From UBA5216 sp043743335 (GTDB lineage: Bacteria; Pseudomonadota; Gammaproteobacteria; Burkholderiales; SG8-41): DNA of 64,000 nucleotides. Below, piece after piece: positions 15,700 through 24,300 of the stretch. Where the stretch lies: assembly GCA_043743335.1 (NCBI GenBank), contig JAYTWR010000127.1, positions 1 through 64,000 of the forward strand. Reading direction: 5' to 3'. The translations under genes and the position numbers were made by a program. Under the pieces are notes generated by a model. It searched no databases. It had not been told where the DNA came from and saw only the letters and a list, made by a program, of their open reading frames with translations. Each line of letters starts with the position of its first letter. Positions within the stretch are counted from its first letter, which is position 1.

Positions 15700-16671
15700 T
15701 TGCGGAAATTCGTCCTACCGTTTTTAACCACCACCCTCGCTACCGCCGCCCTGCTGCCGGCCCACGCACAAACCTTCCCTACACGCCCCATCCGCGTGGT
15801 GGTGCCCTTCCCCGCTGGCGGCAACGTAGACACCTACATCCGCCAACTCGCGCGACAAATGGAAAGCGGCCTCGGCCAATCCCTGGTGATTGATAACCGC
15901 GGCGGCGCGAACGGCATTGTCGGCTGCGATATCGTCGCCAAAGCCGTGCCCGACGGCTACACCATCATGGCGACGTCGATTGCGTTCGCGGTCAATCCGG
16001 CCATGTATAGAAAGCTGCCCTACGACAGCGAAAAAGATTTCACTCCCATCACCAATTACGCCAACGGACTGGGCTATGTGATGGTGGTGCACCCCTCGGT
16101 GCAGGCTAACAACACCAAAGAGCTGATCGCCCTCGGCAAAAAGCAGCCGCTGCGTTACGGCACGGCGGGCATCGGCAATGGTCAACATCTCGCGGGCGTG
16201 CTGTTTTCGCAACGCGCCGGTATTGAAATGCTGCACGTGCCGTACAAAGGCGGCGGCCCGGTGCTGGCTGCGGTGCTGGGCGGCGAAGTACATATCAACT
16301 TTCCCGGTGCCAGCGTGGCGGTGACGCATTTAAGGTCAGGCAAGCTGCGCGGCATCGGCTTCACCGGCGAGAAGCGCATTGCGTCGCTGCCGGATTTGCC
16401 CACGCTCGCCGAAAGCGGCCTGCCCGGCTTTAATTTCGACACCGGCTGGCACGCCATGTTCGGCCCCGCCAAGCTGCCTGCGGCGCTGGTCACACGCTTT
16501 CACACTGAGGTGCGCAAGGCGTTCGACGCCAGTGCGCCGCTGCGTGAAACGTTCTCCAGCACCGGCTACGAGCCTGCGGCGGCAGCCCCCGCTGACTTCG
16601 ACAAGCTGTTCAAGGCCGACCTCAAACGCTTCGCCGGCATCATCAAAGCCGCGAAGATAGAACTTCAATAA
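15700..16671 (+). CDS. Bug/TctC-family tripartite tricarboxylate receptor
   Basis: A 323-residue periplasmic substrate-binding protein of the Bug family, with a signal peptide ending AALLPAHAQ. Family hallmarks are PIRVVVPFPAGGNVD, a GANG segment (VIDNRGGANGIVG), DGYTIMATS, the LPYD motif and LHVPYKGGGP. The start is TTG at 15700, chosen because AAAGGAG lies about 10 bases upstream and the signal peptide begins there. Bug receptors usually bind carboxylates; the membrane components (TctA/TctB) are not in the window, as is common for the orphan receptors of Burkholderiales. Confidence 0.92.
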   Translation: MRKFVLPFLTTTLATAALLPAHAQTFPTRPIRVVVPFPAGGNVDTYIRQLARQMESGLGQSLVIDNRGGANGIVGCDIVAKAVPDGYTIMATSIAFAVNPAMYRKLPYDSEKDFTPITNYANGLGYVMVVHPSVQANNTKELIALGKKQPLRYGTAGIGNGQHLAGVLFSQRAGIEMLHVPYKGGGPVLAAVLGGEVHINFPGASVAVTHLRSGKLRGIGFTGEKRIASLPDLPTLAESGLPGFNFDTGWHAMFGPAKLPAALVTRFHTEVRKAFDASAPLRETFSSTGYEPAAAAPADFDKLFKADLKRFAGIIKAAKIELQ

Positions 16672-16673
16672 AA

Positions 16674-16778
16674 CAAATCGCCAAAGGCAACGGCGTCGCG
16701 CTCGTCGGCGGCGAACGCGCGGACATGGACGCTGCGCTACCGGTGCTCAACGCCCTGTGCAAACTTGCGCCTCAATCC
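16674..16778 (+). pseudogene. Possible remnant of a 3-hydroxyisobutyrate dehydrogenase-like gene
   Basis: Conceptual translation after the Bug gene stop reads IAKGNGVALVGGERADMDAA followed by LPVLNALCKLAP. The pattern GGERADxxAALPVL matches the end of the Rossmann domain of beta-hydroxyacid dehydrogenases. No start, nucleotide-binding loop or C-terminal domain is present, and the segment runs into the converging cNMP gene. A chance resemblance is possible. Confidence 0.4.
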
Positions 16779-17821
16779 CGCGCAGCCGCGCGGTAATCCT
16801 GCCCCAGCAGTTCGCCATGCAGTGCGTCCGCCTGCTGCGCGTGATGGCGTATGCGCGCCTGACTGATGAGTCGCGTCAAATGGTTGTTGGTGCGCGCCAG
16901 TGACTGCAGCAATTCCTGATTCACCGCGTGCTGAAACTTGAGCGATTCCGGCACTTGGCCGTCGTAGTAGCGGGCGAACGCCGTCGCCGGAATTTCCATC
17001 AGCGTGACCTGCTCGCGCGCGCTGGCCGACATGCTGTGCGGCCGGCCTTCGATCAAGCCGAGCACGCCGCACAGTCGCCCCGGCCCCAGTATGCCGATGC
17101 GCCGCTGTGTATGCGCCTGTTCGCGGCTGATTTCCAGTGCGCCACGCACCACCAGATAACACGCTGTGCCCGGCTCGCCCGCGCTGAACAACAACGCGCC
17201 ACGCGGCAAATCAAACACCTGCGACGCCTGCAATAAGGTAGCAGCTTCGTCGACGCTGAAATCGCGCAACGCCGGCAACAGCCCGAGAAACGCGCGAAAA
17301 TCGAACGCGCACGGCTGCCGTGCGTCCCGTCGATTCGTCAGCGCGGGCGCTAACTGCTCCGGCGGGCTGAGCGCGAGGATTTTGCCGTTCAGTTCACGCA
17401 AGCGTTGGCACAGCGACAGTGTGATGCGCCGGTTAATCGCCAGCACTGCCTGATTGCCTTGCGCGATCAGCATGCGAAAAGCGTCGCGCGCCATGCTCAG
17501 GCAGGCGGTCGGCTCCGTTGCCACCACGCTGGCCGAACGCACGCCGTGGTCCAGCAACGCCATTTCTCCCAGAACGCCGCCCGGCCCCAGCTCGCCCACC
17601 ACGGTTTCACCGCCGCCCGGCAACGCGTTAATCACCTGCGCGCGACCGCGCGCCATGAACAGCGCACTGTCGGCGCTTTGGCCCTGCCGCACCAGCAGGT
17701 CACCGCTGGCAAACGACAGCGGTTGCGCCGCGCGAAACACATAGCGCAGATCATCGGCGTCCAAGTCCGCCAGCAGCGGAATTCGCCGCGCCATGTCTGC
17801 GATGTCCGCGCGTTCAGCCAT
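16772..17821 (-). CDS. Protein with two cyclic-nucleotide-binding domains
   Basis: A 349-residue protein with two CRP-type cNMP-binding domains (about 12-130 and 180-295) and no recognisable DNA-binding or enzymatic domain. The first contains a good phosphate-binding cassette, GEMALLDHGVRSASV, with the Glu and Arg that contact cyclic nucleotide. The second (GVLGLIEGRPHSMSA) lacks that Glu and may be degenerate. The C-terminal 60 residues are helical and could mediate contacts. No ribosome binding site is obvious. Three 12-bp repeats lie upstream. A cAMP-responsive regulatory partner is a reasonable guess; the target is unknown. Confidence 0.82.
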   Translation of the reverse strand: MAERADIADMARRIPLLADLDADDLRYVFRAAQPLSFASGDLLVRQGQSADSALFMARGRAQVINALPGGGETVVGELGPGGVLGEMALLDHGVRSASVVATEPTACLSMARDAFRMLIAQGNQAVLAINRRITLSLCQRLRELNGKILALSPPEQLAPALTNRRDARQPCAFDFRAFLGLLPALRDFSVDEAATLLQASQVFDLPRGALLFSAGEPGTACYLVVRGALEISREQAHTQRRIGILGPGRLCGVLGLIEGRPHSMSASAREQVTLMEIPATAFARYYDGQVPESLKFQHAVNQELLQSLARTNNHLTRLISQARIRHHAQQADALHGELLGQDYRAAARD

Positions 17822-17844
17822 GGCAGCGGCGCGACGACAGTAGA

Positions 17845-17880
17845 GGGTTCATAAATGGGTTCATAAACTGGTTCATAAAT
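17845..17880. repeat. Three tandem 12-bp repeats upstream of the cNMP protein
   Basis: GGGTTCATAAAT, GGGTTCATAAAC and TGGTTCATAAAT at 17845, 17857 and 17869, starting 24 bases upstream of the minus-strand start codon. They could be an operator array or a product of replication slippage. Confidence 0.88.
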
Positions 17881-17888
17881 TTCTTTTT

Positions 17889-17903
17889 AAAAACAATTAC
17901 TTA
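17889..17903 (-). repeat. IHF-like AT-rich repeat, copy 6
   Basis: AAAAACAATTACTTA, in the gap between the cNMP gene and the Bug receptor gene. One mismatch to the IHF consensus (A for T at the third position). Confidence 0.6.
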
Positions 17904-17928
17904 TATGTAAATGCCCACGCGAACCCAC

Positions 17929-18948
17929 TCACTCTGCACTCACGCCATATTGTTTGATCAGCGTTCCCCAGCGCGCCATTTCGCTGCGCAAGAAGGCCTG
18001 TTGCTGCTGCGGCGGGATGGTCATCACCCGTCCGCCGGCGGTCTCAATGCGCGCCGCGAAAGGGGCATCGCGCGTGACCGCCACGAATATCGCTCGCAAC
18101 GCGTCCACCGTCGCCGGCGGCGTTGCCACCGGTGCGAACATGCCCATCCAGCTTTCGCCGTCGAATTGGGCCACACCACTCTCGTTCACGGTCGGCACCG
18201 CCGGTAATTGACTCGCGCGCTGCACCGAAGACACCGCCAGCGCCTTTACCCGTCCACCGCTCAACGGCACGCGCGCCGCAGAGAAATTGTCGAACATGAC
18301 GTCAATCCGCCCGCCGATCATTTCCTGCGCCGCCATGGCGGCCCCTTTATACGGCACGTGCAACAAATCGAGTCCCATGCTTTTCAACAGGATCGTTCCC
18401 CACACGTGCTGCAAAGTGCCCACCCCAGCGGACGCATACGACAGTTTGCCCGGCCGCTCTTTGGCGTATTTCATGAATTCGGCCAAATTGGACACCGGCA
18501 AATCCGCCCGCGCGATCAATACAAACGGATACGCGGCAATAAAACCCACTGCGACAAAATCACGCAGCGCGTTGTAGGGCAAATTTTTGTAGAGAAAACC
18601 GTTCATCACCATCGCGCTGCCGGTGCTGACCAACACCGTATGCCCGTCCGGCGTGGCTTTGGCCGCATACTCCGTGCCCGTGGACGACCCCGCGCCGGGG
18701 CGGTTTTCCACCAGCACCGTGTGCTTCATCAAATCGCCCATGGTTTTGGCGACATGGCGGCCCGTGATATCGCTACCGCCGCCCGCACCCGACGCCACTA
18801 TGATGCGGATGGGGCGCGCAACCAGCGCTTGCGCCGCAGGTGTGACACTTTGCGCGCACCCTATCGCCGGCAGACAGCACGTCACAGCCAACCCCATCAT
18901 GGCTGCACCAGCTCTCATCGGCAAATCGGGAACCCCGCCCAAATGCAT
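17929..18948 (-). CDS. Bug/TctC-family tripartite tricarboxylate receptor
   Basis: A second periplasmic receptor of the Bug family (339 residues from the chosen start). Hallmarks: RPIRIIVASGAGGGSDI, VENRPGAGSSTGTEYAAK, DGHTVLVSTG, NLPYN, LLHVPYKGAAM. The start at 18948 (MHLGG...) is chosen because AAGG lies 8 bases upstream; a Met at 18918 gives the more usual signal peptide beginning, which ends GLAVTCCLPAIGCAQ. Open frame further upstream to 19041 overlaps the divergent VOC gene and is unlikely to be translated. No cognate permease is nearby. Confidence 0.9.
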   Translation of the reverse strand: MHLGGVPDLPMRAGAAMMGLAVTCCLPAIGCAQSVTPAAQALVARPIRIIVASGAGGGSDITGRHVAKTMGDLMKHTVLVENRPGAGSSTGTEYAAKATPDGHTVLVSTGSAMVMNGFLYKNLPYNALRDFVAVGFIAAYPFVLIARADLPVSNLAEFMKYAKERPGKLSYASAGVGTLQHVWGTILLKSMGLDLLHVPYKGAAMAAQEMIGGRIDVMFDNFSAARVPLSGGRVKALAVSSVQRASQLPAVPTVNESGVAQFDGESWMGMFAPVATPPATVDALRAIFVAVTRDAPFAARIETAGGRVMTIPPQQQQAFLRSEMARWGTLIKQYGVSAE

Positions 18949-19039
18949 GCTCAAGCCCTTGCGATACGCAGATTTTGCGCGCACTCCGCCGTAGTCGATA
19001 TGATACATTCTGGCATCCGCATTGAGTGAGCAAACACGC

Positions 19040-19591
19040 ATGGCACATGAATTTTCCCTGACACTCAGCCACGTCGGCTACTTTGTCACCGATATTGCCA
19101 AAATGGTGGATTTTTATACGCGATTCCTGAAATTTGTGGTGTCGGATCGCGGTGATCGTGATGACGGCGGTGCCATCGTGTTCATGACGCGCGACCCCCG
19201 CGAGCATCACCAATTGGTGTTCGCCACCGGCAAGCCTGAAGGGCTTGGATTTAACGTCGTTAACCAGATTTCGTTTCGTGTCGGTAACCTAGCGACATTG
19301 CGCGAAATGTTTCATGCGTTAAAGCACGAAGCCGTCACCCTGCTGGGGCCGATTACCCACGGCAACGCACTGTCGGTGTATTTTCTGGATCCGGAAAAAA
19401 ACCGCGTCGAATTGCTGATTGATACACCGTGGTATGTGCCGCAGCCGCATCGTTTGGACGTTGATCTCGATCAGCCCGATGAGCAGTTGTGGGCCGGCAT
19501 AGAAAAGCATTGCCGCACCATGCCCGGCTTTACCACCAGCGAACAGTGGCGTGCCGGCATCGAACAAAAGATCGCTGCCGCTGCCCGCTAG
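19040..19591 (+). CDS. VOC-family (glyoxalase/extradiol dioxygenase-like) protein
   Basis: A 183-residue vicinal-oxygen-chelate protein with two beta-alpha-beta-beta-beta modules. Likely metal ligands are His in LSHVGYFV (residue 11), His in EHHQLVF (about 60) and Glu in NRVELLID (about 125). The DPEKNRVELL and FYTRFLKFVVSD segments resemble ring-cleavage dioxygenase-like members, but the substrate is not evident. ATG at 19040 has GAGTGAG about 10 bases upstream. The gene is divergent from the Bug receptor and is followed by a C-rich tract. Confidence 0.85.
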   Translation: MAHEFSLTLSHVGYFVTDIAKMVDFYTRFLKFVVSDRGDRDDGGAIVFMTRDPREHHQLVFATGKPEGLGFNVVNQISFRVGNLATLREMFHALKHEAVTLLGPITHGNALSVYFLDPEKNRVELLIDTPWYVPQPHRLDVDLDQPDEQLWAGIEKHCRTMPGFTTSEQWRAGIEQKIAAAAR

Positions 19592-19597
19592 TTCCAC

Positions 19598-19622
19598 TCC
19601 CCCCCTCCCCCCGCCCCCCCTC
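19598..19622. repeat. Poly-C tracts upstream of the giant HD-GYP gene
   Basis: C7-T-C6-G-C7-T between the VOC gene stop and the start at 19694. Such runs are prone to slippage. No reading frame I accept crosses it, so any effect would be on transcription or mRNA structure. Confidence 0.8.
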
Positions 19623-19693
19623 CGCAATGGCCCATGGCCAATGATCTCAGGCGCCCGCCAAAATGACCGGCAACCGAATCGTGAAAATCCCCC

Positions 19694-22600
19694 ATGGCGA
19701 ATGAAGCTCCCGTAAAGCCTACCCTGCTCGTCGTCGACGACAGCGAGGATATTCGCGATCTGGTCACCCTAGTGCTGCAGGACACTTACATCATTCGCCC
19801 CGCGTTCGATGGCCGCTCCGCGCTCAAACGCGCGCTGGAAAAACCCGCGCCGGATTTGATCTTGCTCGACGTCGAAATGCCCGGTGCCAGCGGGCACGAC
19901 GTGTGCCGCGCGCTGAAAGTCACTGCCGCTACGGCGGAAATCCCGGTGATATTTCTAACCTCCAAAGATGAGCCGGCTGATGTGGTCAAAGGCTTTCAAC
20001 TGGGCGCAGCGGATTATGTGGTCAAGCCGCTCAACGCCGAGGTGTTACGCGCGCGCGTGCGCAGTCACCTCGAACTGTCGTACCGCCGCCGCGAACAAGA
20101 GTCGCTGGTGCGCGAGCGCACCGCTGAACTGGAAACCGCCCGCGTGCAATTGGTACGGCGCCTTGCACGCACCATGGAGTACCACGAAAGTACCGCAGTC
20201 GGTAACCGCGTGGTGCGGCTGGGCCATTACGCGCGCCTGATTGCTGACGCGGCCGGGGCCAAACCGGCGCTGTCCGATCTCATCATGAAAGCCGCACCGC
20301 TGCACGATATCGGCAAACTCGGCGTGCCCGCGCAAGTGTTGCACAAGAGCAGCGGGTTATCTGCGCCCGAATGGGAGCAGATGAAGAAGCACGCCGAGAT
20401 CGGCGCTGAAATCATCGGCCAGCACGACGACCCGCTGCTGTCGCTCGCACGCACATTGGCCCTCACCCATCATGAGCGCTGGGACGGCAACGGCTATCCC
20501 AAAGGTCTCAAAGGTGAAGACATCCCGTGGCCGGGGCGCGTCATGGCGCTGGTGGATACCTTTGAAGCCCTGACCGTCACACGCTATCACCAGGAGCCGC
20601 TCACCATCGACGGCGCGGTGACGTTGATCGAGCGCGCCTCCGGCACGCAATTTGATCCGCAAATGGTGACGGCGCTCAAGCAAGCGCTGCCGGAAATGCG
20701 CACCATCCGCGACACCTACGCCGATCAACTCGGCGACCTTGTGGATCTGGATTTTGCCCAGCCTTCCACCCCCGACAAGCGCTCGCTGGTGCCGCCCAAT
20801 CCCGCCGCCCAGCACGATCCTGAGGGCGTGGAGAAGCTGCAACGAGCCGTGATTGAAGAAGAGAAGGCCATGCGGGTTGCGCGTCAACGCAACCAAGCCG
20901 AGCTCCAAGCCATCCGCTCGGCCAGCGAAAAACAATTGGCGGAAGAAGCCTTCAGGCGCACGGCCGAAGCCCGCGCCGCCGCTGAAAACGAATCGGCCCA
21001 ACTCGCTAAAAAACGCGCCGAAAGCGAACAAGCCCTGCTCAATCAAGCCAAGGCGCGCGCGAGCGCTGATGCCGCGGCCCGGCAGGCTGCCGAGACACGC
21101 GCTGCAACTGAAATCGAGGCCGCGCGCATTTCGAGCGCGCGGCAAGTGGCGGAAGCGCAAGGCAAAGAACACATTGAAGCCCGCAACAAAGCCGAGGCCG
21201 TGCTGGCCCACGCGCTAGCGCAAATTGAGCGCGCCAACAGCCGCACACAAACCAATATGCTGGCGCTCTCTGAAGCCAAGGCCGTGACGGCCAAGGAAGC
21301 CGAAGCCCAGCAACAACTGGAGCAACAAGCTCAGGCCGAAGCAAAAGCCGCCCGCGCCATACAGCAACGCACCGACGCCGAACGCGAGCAGGCGCAAGCC
21401 GCCGTGCAGCGCCAACAGGCCGAAGACGCGCTGCGTCTCGAAGCGCAAAAGCGCGCCGAAGCGGAAGCCGCGTTACTGCTAGCCACGAAAGAACGCGAGC
21501 GGGCAGAACAAAGCGCCGTTCAAGCCGCCCTCGCGCGGCAGGAAAGCGAGCAGGAAGCCGAGCGCCACGCCAAAGAGCACGCCGAAGCTGAGCGCGACGC
21601 CGCCGAACTCGCGCAATCGCGCAGCCACGCCGAGCAGGAAGCCGCGCGCTTGGCCGAGCAACGCGCCGAGGCTGAACGTACCGCCGGCGCGCAGGCGCAA
21701 GCCCGCGCTGCCGCTGAAGCCGAAGCCGAACGCACCGCCATAGCACGCGCACAAGCCGAGCAAACTGCCACGGCGGCCGCCGAAGCGCGTCAACACAGCG
21801 AGCAGGTAGCAGAAACCCGCGCCCAAGAACGGGCCGAAGCTGACCGCAGCGCAGCGGCGCAGGCAGAATCCCGCGTCCGGGCGGAACAAGAATCGACCCG
21901 CCTTGCTGAGCTACGTGCCGGCGCGGAGCGCGACGCCGCGCAAGCTGCCGAAGCGCGTACCCGCACTGAGCAAGCGGCCGAACGTCAGGCTGCCTTACGC
22001 GCCGAAGCCGAACGTGTCGCCGTGGCCGATGCGCAAGCTCGCGCCGCTGCCGATACCGAAGCCACGCGTGCCGCCGAAGCGCACGTCGAGGCCGAAAACG
22101 ATGCGCTACTGGCCTTGCAGGAACGCAAAGCGGCCGAGGCCGAAGCGCATCAGCAATTAACGGCGCGCGCCAAAGCCGAAGCCGTAGTAGCCACTGTGCG
22201 TCGCGCGCTGGAAGAAGCCAAGAGCGCCACGCACGCCAATATTCTGGCGCTCGCCTCCACCCAGAAAATCATCACCGAAAACACCGAAGCCAAACGCGCC
22301 ACCAAGGCCAAGACCAAGGCGGAAAACGAGCTCCAACATTCGGCACAGAAAAAACTCGAAGCCGAGCGCGAACTGGAACGCTTGGCTGCCGAGGGCAAAG
22401 CCGAAGACGAAGCCCTCCTGCAACAACTACACGAGCGCGCGCGCATTGACACCGATGCACTCGAAGCCACGCTGCGGCGCGAAGCCGCTGAACACGCAGC
22501 GCGGCAAGTCGCGGCGCAACGCGCCGCCGCTGAGGCCGCTGCCGCAGAACAGGCCCAACACCTTGCGGCTGCCGAAACCGCCGCACAGCGAGCCACTGCG

Positions 22601-23686
22601 GAACGCATTGCCGCGGAACAAGCCACCGCCGCACAATCCAAACACTTGGTTGACGCCGCGACCGCAGCCACCCTCGCTGCCGAAGCGCGCACCCAAAGCG
22701 AGGCCCGTCTGGCGCAGGCTGCCGCAGCCGGCAAGATCGCCGATGCCACCTTGCACATGCAACTGCGCGCGCGCGCCGACGCTGACAACGCGGCAATTGA
22801 GGCCGCACGCGTCCGTCAAGCCGCACAAGAGGCTGCCCGATTTGCGGCAGAACAGCGCGCTGCCGCCGAAGCCGCTGCCGCGCAGCAAACACGCGTGCGC
22901 GCCGAGGCGGAATCCGCCGCACAGCAGGCCGCAGCCGCTCGCATCGCCACAGAACAAGAAACCGCCGCCCAAACCCGGCATTTGATCGACGCCGAAGCCA
23001 GCGCTGCGCGTGCCGCACAAGCCCGTGCCGAAGCCGAAGCCGTGTTAACTGCAGCGGCGCTGGAAACCCAATCTCAAGAAGATGCCTTGCGCGCCCAGGC
23101 GCAAGCGCGTGCCGACGCGGAAGCTGCCGCACTTGAAGCCGCGCGTCTACGGCAGACAACGGAAGAAGCCGCCAAGCAGGCCGCAGAGCAACGTTTCAAC
23201 ACTGAGAGCAGCGCCACCCAGCTCGCCGCCGAGCGCGAAGCCGCCGATGCGCAGGCGCGGGTCGCCGCCGAGGAGCGCGGCAAAGAAGAAGCCGCTGCGG
23301 AAGAAGCCGCACGCCAAGCCAAAGAAGCCAAGGATCGCGCCTACACTGAGGAACAAGCGCGCATCCGCGCGGAGAAAGCCTTGGCTACAGCGATGAAATC
23401 GCGCGAATCTGCCGAGGCCACGCTGCAACGCAAACCGCGCGATTTCAATGCCGCTGATATCAACCGTCAACGCGCCGGAAAAGCCATGGCCGCCGTAGCA
23501 CTGCTGGCGGCAGTGGGCGGTGGCGCGTACTTTGCCGCCTCTAAAGCGCCCCTATCGATACCGGGAGCTGCCGTGACCGCGCCACAGGGCGTGAAGCCCG
23601 CGATTGATCTGGGGCCCGCTACGCCCGTGAAGTTGCGCTTGGACAGTGAGTGGCAAAACGCGTCTGACAAGGCACGCAAGCCGTGA
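19694..23686 (+). CDS. REC-HD-GYP protein with very long Ala/Glu coiled coil and C-terminal membrane helix
   Basis: A 1330-residue protein. Residues 8-125 are a response-regulator receiver domain (VVDDSED, phosphoacceptor Asp59 in LILLDVEMPG, Lys111). Residues about 150-345 are an HD-GYP domain (HDIGKLG at 204-210, HH at 259-260, GNGYPKG). Residues about 378-1245 form one Ala/Glu/Arg/Gln-rich segment predicted as an extended coiled coil. It is followed by a hydrophobic helix near the C terminus (AMAAVALLAAVGGGAYFAA) and a short tail. The family hydrolyses c-di-GMP. However, the metal-ligand motif [DE]-T-G-x-H of HD-GYP enzymes, intact as DTGNH in the paralogue at 41316, reads AVGNR here, so activity is doubtful. 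It stands alone, with crcB converging. No Shine-Dalgarno is evident before ATG 19694. Confidence 0.88.
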   Translation: MANEAPVKPTLLVVDDSEDIRDLVTLVLQDTYIIRPAFDGRSALKRALEKPAPDLILLDVEMPGASGHDVCRALKVTAATAEIPVIFLTSKDEPADVVKGFQLGAADYVVKPLNAEVLRARVRSHLELSYRRREQESLVRERTAELETARVQLVRRLARTMEYHESTAVGNRVVRLGHYARLIADAAGAKPALSDLIMKAAPLHDIGKLGVPAQVLHKSSGLSAPEWEQMKKHAEIGAEIIGQHDDPLLSLARTLALTHHERWDGNGYPKGLKGEDIPWPGRVMALVDTFEALTVTRYHQEPLTIDGAVTLIERASGTQFDPQMVTALKQALPEMRTIRDTYADQLGDLVDLDFAQPSTPDKRSLVPPNPAAQHDPEGVEKLQRAVIEEEKAMRVARQRNQAELQAIRSASEKQLAEEAFRRTAEARAAAENESAQLAKKRAESEQALLNQAKARASADAAARQAAETRAATEIEAARISSARQVAEAQGKEHIEARNKAEAVLAHALAQIERANSRTQTNMLALSEAKAVTAKEAEAQQQLEQQAQAEAKAARAIQQRTDAEREQAQAAVQRQQAEDALRLEAQKRAEAEAALLLATKERERAEQSAVQAALARQESEQEAERHAKEHAEAERDAAELAQSRSHAEQEAARLAEQRAEAERTAGAQAQARAAAEAEAERTAIARAQAEQTATAAAEARQHSEQVAETRAQERAEADRSAAAQAESRVRAEQESTRLAELRAGAERDAAQAAEARTRTEQAAERQAALRAEAERVAVADAQARAAADTEATRAAEAHVEAENDALLALQERKAAEAEAHQQLTARAKAEAVVATVRRALEEAKSATHANILALASTQKIITENTEAKRATKAKTKAENELQHSAQKKLEAERELERLAAEGKAEDEALLQQLHERARIDTDALEATLRREAAEHAARQVAAQRAAAEAAAAEQAQHLAAAETAAQRATAERIAAEQATAAQSKHLVDAATAATLAAEARTQSEARLAQAAAAGKIADATLHMQLRARADADNAAIEAARVRQAAQEAARFAAEQRAAAEAAAAQQTRVRAEAESAAQQAAAARIATEQETAAQTRHLIDAEASAARAAQARAEAEAVLTAAALETQSQEDALRAQAQARADAEAAALEAARLRQTTEEAAKQAAEQRFNTESSATQLAAEREAADAQARVAAEERGKEEAAAEEAARQAKEAKDRAYTEEQARIRAEKALATAMKSRESAEATLQRKPRDFNAADINRQRAGKAMAAVALLAAVGGGAYFAASKAPLSIPGAAVTAPQGVKPAIDLGPATPVKLRLDSEWQNASDKARKP

Positions 23687-23704
23687 CGCTGGCAGAAAAT
23701 TCAG

Positions 23705-23722
23705 TAACTAATTGATTTTTAT
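23705..23722 (+). repeat. IHF-like AT-rich repeat, copy 7
   Basis: TAACTAATTGATTTTTAT in the 38-base gap between the converging HD-GYP and crcB genes. The complement is an exact IHF-consensus match. Confidence 0.75.
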
Positions 23723-23724
23723 AG

Positions 23725-24108
23725 CTAATTTACAACGGCACGCACGGCGGCAATGCCCAGCAGCGTCATCAGCAGCGAGCCCAGTACATGCGCGCTTATG
23801 AGCGCGAACGCCCAGCCGTAATCCTGCCGCTGTAGCAGCCCTACTGCTTCTGACGAGAACGTTGAAAACGTCGTCAGCCCGCCCAAAAATCCGGTAATCA
23901 CAAACAGGCGGATTTCCGGTGCCAGCACCGGATGCAGCGTAAAAAGCTCCACCGCCACACCAATTAAAAACCCGCCGATCACATTGGCCGCCAGCGTGCC
24001 CATCGGCAAACTCGGCAACAGCGCGTTCAGGCCCACGCCCAAGCCCCAGCGCAGCCACGCGCCGAGCGCCGCCCCGATACCGACTGCTGCGAATCCGACC
24101 GTGTTCAT
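23725..24108 (-). CDS. crcB: Fluoride channel CrcB/Fluc
   Basis: A 127-residue four-helix membrane protein of the Fluc family, which exports fluoride as a dual-topology dimer. Hallmarks are GAWLRWGL near the N terminus, GTLAANVIGGFLIG, and GFLGGLTTFSTFSSE (about 75-90), the conserved pore segment. Length is typical. No fluoride riboswitch motif is visible in the 190 bases upstream; that gap instead holds relics of an ACCGAGG/CCTCTGTG type repeat (about 24128-24260). It is separate from the moaE gene that follows on the same strand upstream. Confidence 0.93.
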   Translation of the reverse strand: MNTVGFAAVGIGAALGAWLRWGLGVGLNALLPSLPMGTLAANVIGGFLIGVAVELFTLHPVLAPEIRLFVITGFLGGLTTFSTFSSEAVGLLQRQDYGWAFALISAHVLGSLLMTLLGIAAVRAVVN

Positions 24109-24300
24109 GCTTTAAAAACCCTTAGCCAAAGAGGACTCCGAGAATACCAAGAACACCGAGGTGAAACCGTGTCTTGTGCTGAAGCCTCCGCTCACCCACT
24201 GTGTATACCGGTAAATCACTGTAACCGCCTGATTTCTCGTGGCGTCCTCTGTGACCCGGTGGCACATGCCGTTTTTAACTTCACAGTGCGATCGTCGCCA

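Noticed and set aside
20357..23159. Several long minus-strand frames opposite the giant HD-GYP protein
   Set aside because: They are Ala/Arg/Cys/Gly-rich shadows produced by the GC-rich, repetitive coiled-coil coding sequence.
24109..24300. Fluoride riboswitch upstream of crcB
   Set aside because: The conserved crcB-motif sequences were not found; the gap shows relics of a dispersed repeat instead.
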